Shown: in pieces, positions 60,698-64,000 of the stretch
Position numbering within the stretch: position 1 is the stretch's first letter
Layout: each line of letters starts with the position of its first letter
NCBI RefSeq assembly: GCF_001435575.1
Contig: NZ_AZEA01000001.1
Span: 186,001 to 250,000, forward strand
Reading direction: 5' to 3'
Source: Lentilactobacillus sunkii DSM 19904
Lineage (GTDB): Bacteria > Bacillota > Bacilli > Lactobacillales > Lactobacillaceae
Length of the DNA stretch: 64,000 nt
Translations under genes and position numbers: made by a program
The notes under the pieces: model-generated
What the model was told of the DNA's origin: nothing
The model's input: the letters and a program-made list of their open reading frames with translations, nothing else
The model's database searches: none

Positions 60698-63058
60698 TCA
60701 AATGTATCGTTTTAGGATTTTTTTGCCAATCAAAACGATCAAAAGGCTTAATCCCGTTAAAATACTCAGATAGGAATTGTGATCGCCAGTCTGTGGGAGC
60801 TTTTCATCAGATTCCTCATTATTGTTGGCTGATTTGTGGCTATTGGCTTCTTTATCAGTTAGTGAATGGTGTTCTTCTTTATTGAGTCTGTCTCCCTTCT
60901 GTCGAGAGTCTTTGGTCAACTCAGCTTTCTTGTCAGGCAACTTTGTATAATTAAATTCAATATCTTCAGGTAATAAATTATCAGCCTTTAGTGTCTGAGA
61001 TGCTTGTTTTGCTTGATAACCGGGCACGAGCTTTGGTGTGTACGTTTGTTCTTCGCCAAAGTCGAGTTGGACAGAATCACTGGACAAAATTTTGCCGTCC
61101 TCATCAACATTTACAATCTTAAATGTTACGCGTTTTGGTTTGTAGCTGAGAGTGAATGTTTTTGAATTGTTATCTAGTTTGGTAGAAACTAAATCATAGC
61201 CGTAGAATTCAACGTTTTCTGATTGAAATTTGATTGCCTCAGATGGCGTCAACTGCAGTGTCTTGTTAAATAATGATTTACCATGAGCATCGATCCCCTG
61301 AAGATGGTAACTTTCAAAACGTTCAGTGGATTTCTTGGAAAGCGTCGTAGATTCATCCTTTGTCTCACCACTGTCATGTCCTTTAGCAGGCATCCCTTTT
61401 AATACTTCATTAGTTTGATTTTTGGATGTCACCGCCTTTTTATCGACTTGAGGAACTTTAACCACCTTGGAGGTTTCTTTTTCGATCGGTTTACTTGGAG
61501 TGTCATCAACATCCTTGTTTGCACTTTCTGTTTTAGGTGTCGATGGGGCGGAATTCTCTTTTATCACCGGTTCTTTATTGATGATCTCTGTTACGACTGG
61601 CTTTTCTTTTGGCTGCTCCGGTGATTTAACAACTGAGACAGTTTTCTTAATATCGGAAGGTTCCTCGGGCTTAACCTGTTGGTTTCTCGATTCTGATTGA
61701 ATCGCGTCTTCTGTGGGATACGCAGGTATAGCTTTCACTTTTTCTTTATCAGAAGATTGGTTAGGAATCGATCCTTCAGCTGTTTTCGATGAAATTGTAT
61801 TTGTATTTTGACTTTTCTTAGCAACTATCGTTGACGCAGAAGCCTCTTTCACTGGTCCCACTTCATTGATAGTTTCAATCTTGACTGGCATCTTCTTGCG
61901 AGTCTGATCTTTAATATTGAGATGAGGAGCCGCTGGTTCAGATTCAACCACCTTTTCAGTCGCTTTGCTAGCGGTAATTATTGGCTTTTCTTGAACGGAA
62001 GTCTGGTCTTGAATCGCTCCTGTGTTTTTGTTTGAGGAACTGCCATTTTCAAGCATAGTCAATTTAACAAATTCCTGTACGTTGGCTGTCGATCTAGTAT
62101 CTTGTGATTGGGTTGTTTCCTTACTACTTGTGGTCGGATCTAATTTTGTCTCTGATTTCATTCCGTTTGGTCCTTCAGTCGTGGAACTCTTATCAGTCTT
62201 GGCCCTTGATGTAGATTGTGTAACATCACCCTTATCATTGTTCGTTATTAAACCTTCATTCAACTTTTGTGGCAAAGGAGTAATATTATCAGACTTTTCT
62301 GGCTCGGTTAACCCTGTTTGAATGATATTGGTTGATGATTGAGAATCATCTTTTTTTGTTGCTTGCTTTTCAGAATCCGGTTTTTTCTTTTCGCTTTGTT
62401 TCGCATTTGAATCGTTTTTGACATTTACTTGCTTATCTTTAGTGGAATGCTCTATTTCACTTTTTATCGGGGTGTTTTTGATATCTATCGATGCTGTTTC
62501 CTGCTTTTTTGGTCGAAAGACTAAATCAATATTCATTTTTTCGGATGTAACTTTCCCCTTTAATAAATCCCTATTAATAAGATCATAACCGCCAACATCA
62601 GAATTTGAACCACGAATATCATATTTTGCATTCAGAGTCCCATTGGTTAGTGTTACGCTTTTGTTCAAAATCTTACCACTTTCGTCTTTATAGTTGATTG
62701 TCACCTGGGCGGGTAATGCGTCATATCGAACCGTAATTGAGCTGTATTTGGGGGATAGAGTCATAACTGATTTTGCAGTGGTGTAGCCAGGGTGATTAGG
62801 AACAGCTACGTTACCATTGGCATCCAGATCCAACATGGTTTCCACTTCATCAATTTGCTTCTGTGTTCCACCAAGTGACTTGACATAATACTTTTCAATC
62901 ACCTTCACCTGTTTATTAGCGTTCTTGTCGGCCTTGCTGACAGAACCTTTCGAAACGTTCGCCGTTGACGTATCCGCCTTCGCCACTTGTTCATTAATCA
63001 ACGGACTACTGGCACCTAATATACCCAATGAAACTGATAATAAAATTGCTTTTTTCAA
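60698..63058 (-). CDS. LPQTG surface protein with MucBP-type repeats
   Basis: This 786-residue wall-anchored protein starts with a signal peptide of about 30 residues. A MucBP-like domain follows (VTINYKDESGKILNKSVTL). About 400 residues of a Lys/Ser/Thr/Glu-rich linker come next, then two MucBP-like repeats (YHLQGIDAHGKSLFNKTLQL; FKIVNVDEDGKILSSDSVQL). The end is LPQTGDHNSYLSIL, a hydrophobic segment and KKILKRYI, the sortase A signal. Such proteins attach lactobacilli to mucus or surfaces. The TTG at 63058 follows GGAGG, which a hairpin would hide. Confidence 0.92.
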   Translation of the reverse strand: MKKAILLSVSLGILGASSPLINEQVAKADTSTANVSKGSVSKADKNANKQVKVIEKYYVKSLGGTQKQIDEVETMLDLDANGNVAVPNHPGYTTAKSVMTLSPKYSSITVRYDALPAQVTINYKDESGKILNKSVTLTNGTLNAKYDIRGSNSDVGGYDLINRDLLKGKVTSEKMNIDLVFRPKKQETASIDIKNTPIKSEIEHSTKDKQVNVKNDSNAKQSEKKKPDSEKQATKKDDSQSSTNIIQTGLTEPEKSDNITPLPQKLNEGLITNNDKGDVTQSTSRAKTDKSSTTEGPNGMKSETKLDPTTSSKETTQSQDTRSTANVQEFVKLTMLENGSSSNKNTGAIQDQTSVQEKPIITASKATEKVVESEPAAPHLNIKDQTRKKMPVKIETINEVGPVKEASASTIVAKKSQNTNTISSKTAEGSIPNQSSDKEKVKAIPAYPTEDAIQSESRNQQVKPEEPSDIKKTVSVVKSPEQPKEKPVVTEIINKEPVIKENSAPSTPKTESANKDVDDTPSKPIEKETSKVVKVPQVDKKAVTSKNQTNEVLKGMPAKGHDSGETKDESTTLSKKSTERFESYHLQGIDAHGKSLFNKTLQLTPSEAIKFQSENVEFYGYDLVSTKLDNNSKTFTLSYKPKRVTFKIVNVDEDGKILSSDSVQLDFGEEQTYTPKLVPGYQAKQASQTLKADNLLPEDIEFNYTKLPDKKAELTKDSRQKGDRLNKEEHHSLTDKEANSHKSANNNEESDEKLPQTGDHNSYLSILTGLSLLIVLIGKKILKRYI

Positions 63059-63059
63059 A

Positions 63060-63118
63060 ATAAAATCCTCCATTTTTGTGTTCTATTAATTAGATACGAA
63101 AAAATGGAGGACTTTTAT
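63060..63118 (-). promoter_or_regulatory. Hairpin masking the ribosome site of the LPQTG gene
   Basis: AAAAATGGAGGA (63066-63077, minus strand) contains the GGAGG site and is exactly complementary to 63100-63111. Six more pairs (63060-63065 with 63113-63118) extend the stem past one bulged base to the start codon. The loop is 22 bases. Confidence 0.75.
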
Positions 63119-63122
63119 GTAG

Positions 63123-63150
63123 AAAAAAAGCCGCCAAAGCGACTTTTTTA
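63123..63150. terminator. Enolase terminator
   Basis: AAAAAAG-CCGC-CAAA-GCG-CTTTTTT; the symmetric tracts allow use from both strands. It lies just before the LPQTG leader. Confidence 0.8.
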
Positions 63151-63153
63151 AAA

Positions 63154-64000
63154 TTACTTGTTCAAGATGTCTTGACGTGCTTGTTCTGACAAGTTGTAGA
63201 ATGAGTGAATTCCTTTGTAATCGGCAACGTCACCGAGTTGGTCTTCAATTCTCATCAATTGGTTGTACTTAGCGATACGTTCGCCACGGCTCATTGAACC
63301 AGTCTTGATTTGACCAGCGTTAAGAGCAACAACCAAGTCAGCAATAGTTGTATCTTCAGTTTCACCAGAACGGTGTGAAATGATAGCAGTGTAGCCTGCT
63401 TCTTTAGCCATTTCAACGGCTTCAACAGTTTCAGTCAAAGTACCGATTTGGTTAAGCTTGATCAAGATAGCATTGGCAACGCCCATGTTGATACCTTTCT
63501 TAAGGTAATCAGTGTTAGTAACGAATAAGTCATCACCAACGATTTGAACTTTCTTGCCAAGACGTTTAGTAGCCATTTGCCAATCAGCCCATTCGTTTTC
63601 ATCAAGAGGATCCTCGATTGAAATAACTGGGTATTTGTCAACGATGCTTTCAAGCAAAGTAACAAATTCATCAGCAGTGTATGACTTTCCGTCACCCTTC
63701 AAGTCGTATTTCTTAGTTTCAGTGTTGTAGAATTCTGATGCTGCACAGTCAAAGGCAATGGCAATGTCTTTACCTGGCTTGTAACCTGCACGTTGGATAG
63801 CTTCAACAAGGATTTCAAATGGTTCCTCATTGTTCTTCAAGTCAGGTGCAAATCCACCTTCGTCACCAACAGCAGTTGAGTATCCACGTTCGTTCAACAA
63901 GTTCTTCAAGTTATGGAATGTTTCAGAACTCCAACGAATAGCTTCCTTGATTGATGGTGCACCAACAGGCATGATCATGAATTCCTGGAAATCAACCTTG
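63154..64000 (-). CDS. eno: Enolase, C-terminal part, cut by window edge
   Basis: The visible 282 residues continue beyond the window. The frame upstream of 63978 reads KVDFQEF before MIMPVGAPS, so the ATG at 63978 is internal and not the start. Visible: [38 protein letters not shown]-like metal site, [20 protein letters not shown] with catalytic Lys, and [15 protein letters not shown]. It converts 2-phosphoglycerate to phosphoenolpyruvate. It ends at a terminator just upstream of the LPQTG gene. Confidence 0.98.
   Translation of the reverse strand, partial: KVDFQEFMIMPVGAPSIKEAIRWSSETFHNLKNLLNERGYSTAVGDEGGFAPDLKNNEEPFEILVEAIQRAGYKPGKDIAIAFDCAASEFYNTETKKYDLKGDGKSYTADEFVTLLESIVDKYPVISIEDPLDENEWADWQMATKRLGKKVQIVGDDLFVTNTDYLKKGINMGVANAILIKLNQIGTLTETVEAVEMAKEAGYTAIISHRSGETEDTTIADLVVALNAGQIKTGSMSRGERIAKYNQLMRIEDQLGDVADYKGIHSFYNLSEQARQDILNK

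Noticed and set aside
61415-62321. Plus-strand open frames inside the LPQTG gene
   Set aside because: They are antisense to a low-complexity coding stretch, lack ribosome sites and have no recognisable domains; shadow frames.
1-64000. CRISPR array, prophage, IS element, toxin-antitoxin or restriction system
   Set aside because: Looked for direct repeats with spacers, transposase, integrase, Cas and methylase motifs in the translated frames; none was supported.

Overview
The window is a contiguous piece of a chromosome from a low-GC Gram-positive bacterium of the Lactobacillaceae. A heterofermentative genus such as Lentilactobacillus would fit, but the genus cannot be fixed from sequence alone. 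Pointers to the group are the dipeptidase PepV, the SMK-box (SAM-III) leader on metK, T-box leaders, an Asp23/Gls24-AmaP stress operon, a GH65 disaccharide phosphorylase paired with beta-phosphoglucomutase, a MucBP/LPQTG surface protein, and GW-type wall-binding modules. I saw no insertion sequence, prophage, CRISPR array, rRNA gene or replication origin. Most of the window is core genome with a few envelope-related accessory genes.

Layout. 1-3131: minus-strand run of a small membrane protein, a secreted sedolisin, a CPBP intramembrane protease and a P1-family peptidase (cut by the window edge). 3.2-7.2 kb: mscL, then GH65 phosphorylase plus pgmB. 7.2-17.2 kb: a long palindrome, a Cof-type phosphatase, a deoxynucleoside kinase behind two NrdR-like boxes, DUF1835 protein, usp-pepV, NAD(P)HX dehydratase, a MurJ-type flippase, and an acyltransferase with an alpha/beta hydrolase. 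17.3-28.8 kb: leuS with its T-box, PAP2 phosphatase plus MnmM-like methyltransferase, MFS exporter, metK with SMK box, CorA, a CycA-like permease with a short T-box that looks glycine-specific, and a nicotinamidase. 28.9-33.4 kb: small unknown proteins, the Gls24/AmaP/GlsB operon, YdcF-like and MarR proteins.

33.5-40.7 kb is an envelope region: LicD, DUF960-like protein, amidase with GW modules, two identical tRNA-Asn genes, a TagH-like ATPase and two tandem GH73 glucosaminidases. 40.9-46.2 kb holds the amino-sugar and c-di-AMP block (cdaA-cdaR-glmM, then glmS), which feeds UDP-GlcNAc to the wall. 46.4-55.1 kb: DUF1361, tyrosine phosphatase, NhaP antiporter, murB, a DEDDh exonuclease, pta-tsaE-GNAT, ung. 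55.1-59.0 kb: secG-est-rnr-smpB, the usual Firmicutes cluster for secretion and trans-translation. 59.1-64 kb: ClC transporter, LPQTG adhesin-like protein and the C-terminal part of enolase.

The non-coding signals most worth attention are a hairpin that would bury the Shine-Dalgarno of the LPQTG gene, the paired NrdR-like boxes before the deoxynucleoside kinase, the glycine-type T-box on the CycA-like permease, and a promoter-terminator unit between tagH and a small gene that would make a roughly 75-nt RNA. No clearly new multi-gene system was found; the protease run at the left edge is the most unusual gene grouping.
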